The position numbers were made by a program, and so were the translations under genes. A DNA stretch of 52,668 nucleotides, taken from the NCBI GenBank assembly GCA_903918195.1, contig CAIXDS010000083.1, positions 1 through 52,668 of the forward strand, read 5' to 3'. Shown piece by piece: positions 52,438 to 52,668 of this stretch. Each line of letters starts with the position of its first letter. The stretch's first letter is position 1. The stretch is from an uncultured Acetobacteraceae bacterium. Its GTDB lineage: Bacteria; Pseudomonadota; Alphaproteobacteria; Acetobacterales; Acetobacteraceae. A model generated the notes under the pieces. The model saw nothing but the letters and a program-made list of their open reading frames with translations. It searched no databases and was not told where the DNA came from.

Positions 52438-52668
52438 GCGGCCGAAGCAGCCATCCCGGACCACGACGGCACCATCGGCACCGCCCGGATCGCCGCCGAC
52501 GCCTTCGCCCGCCGGGCCAAGGCCGACAACACCCGCCGCGCCTACCGCGCCGGCGTGCGGGCCTGGTGCACCTGGTGCGACCAGCACGCCCTGCCCTGCC
52601 TGCCCGGACAGGCCGCCGATGTCGTCGCCTTCCTCGCCGCCGAGCGCGGCCGCGGCCTGTCCGTCACC
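52438..52668 (+). CDS. Tyrosine recombinase N-terminus (runs off window)
   Basis: The frame from the transposon edge to the window end reads as the core-binding domain of another integrase: DAFARRAKADNTRRAYRAGV, RAWCTWCDQHALPCLPGQAA, then DVVAFLAAERGRGLSV. No ATG or GTG start is visible in frame; the frame opens at 52405, inside the transposon end. The true start may have been removed by the insertion, so the gene may be broken. It is a different protein from the ones at 43.5 and 50.3 kb. Confidence 0.7.

Noticed and set aside
1..52668. CRISPR arrays, rRNA or tRNA genes
   Set aside because: I found no regularly spaced direct repeats with unique spacers; the TGCACT repeats at 44.3 kb are irregular and few. 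No rRNA segment or tRNA cloverleaf was recognised by eye, though a tRNA could be missed without a covariance search.

Overview
The window is about 52.7 kb of GC-rich DNA. Its gene families (IS66-type insertion sequences, an HWE-type histidine kinase, a KaiBC module, DabA/DabB fragments, an oleate hydratase) suggest an alphaproteobacterium, perhaps an Acetobacteraceae-like acidophile. That placement is inference, because no rRNA or core phylogenetic marker is present. The window is accessory DNA: metabolic genes alternate with insertion sequences, small non-autonomous elements and many broken genes. It could be plasmid or genomic island.

Left part (1-13.9 kb): a serine recombinase runs off the left edge, followed by two truncated IS66 elements pointing at each other. 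Then comes a run of minus-strand genes: a MscS channel, a zinc alcohol dehydrogenase, a bifunctional NAD(P)H-hydrate repair enzyme, a baeRF-like protein, an old-yellow-enzyme reductase, a small conserved protein, an oleate hydratase, a stress-type membrane protein and a PyrD-like flavoprotein that is coupled to a stump of pyruvate:ferredoxin oxidoreductase.

Mosaic zone (13.9-24.4 kb): abutting gene fragments (nifJ 3' end, dabB 3' end, dabA 5' end, a LysR gene without its start) end in a LysR gene split by a 222-bp MITE with a perfect 10-bp target duplication. A second, inverted copy of this MITE lies 4 kb away. Between and beyond them are IS91 remnants, a FAD monooxygenase, an SDR, a frameshifted methyltransferase, TspO, a DUF2905 protein and a GT1 glycosyltransferase.

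Middle (24.6-40.9 kb): a membrane alpha/beta hydrolase ends in a complete insertion sequence. It is followed by a folE-BLUF gene pair, a glutathione peroxidase, an NmrA-like protein, a frameshifted 2OG-Fe(II) oxygenase, and a tightly coupled kaiC-kaiB-kaiB-kinase-receiver operon whose kinase gene is interrupted by an IS4-family element with a 12-bp target duplication.

Right part (40.8-52.7 kb): this is the most interesting region. An 8.1-kb TniA/TniB/TniQ transposon (44326-52437) has matched ends of the Tn402/Tn5053 kind. Besides its transposition genes it carries ScpA (kleisin), ScpB (kite), a tyrosine recombinase, a YubB/Api92-like protein and a small HTH protein. Immediately outside its left end is a second, coupled set of tyrosine recombinase-like, YubB-like and ScpA-like genes, and another tyrosine recombinase begins at its right end. 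Two different arrangements of the same rare gene set suggest a functional system linking SMC-complex subunits with mobile-element recombination.
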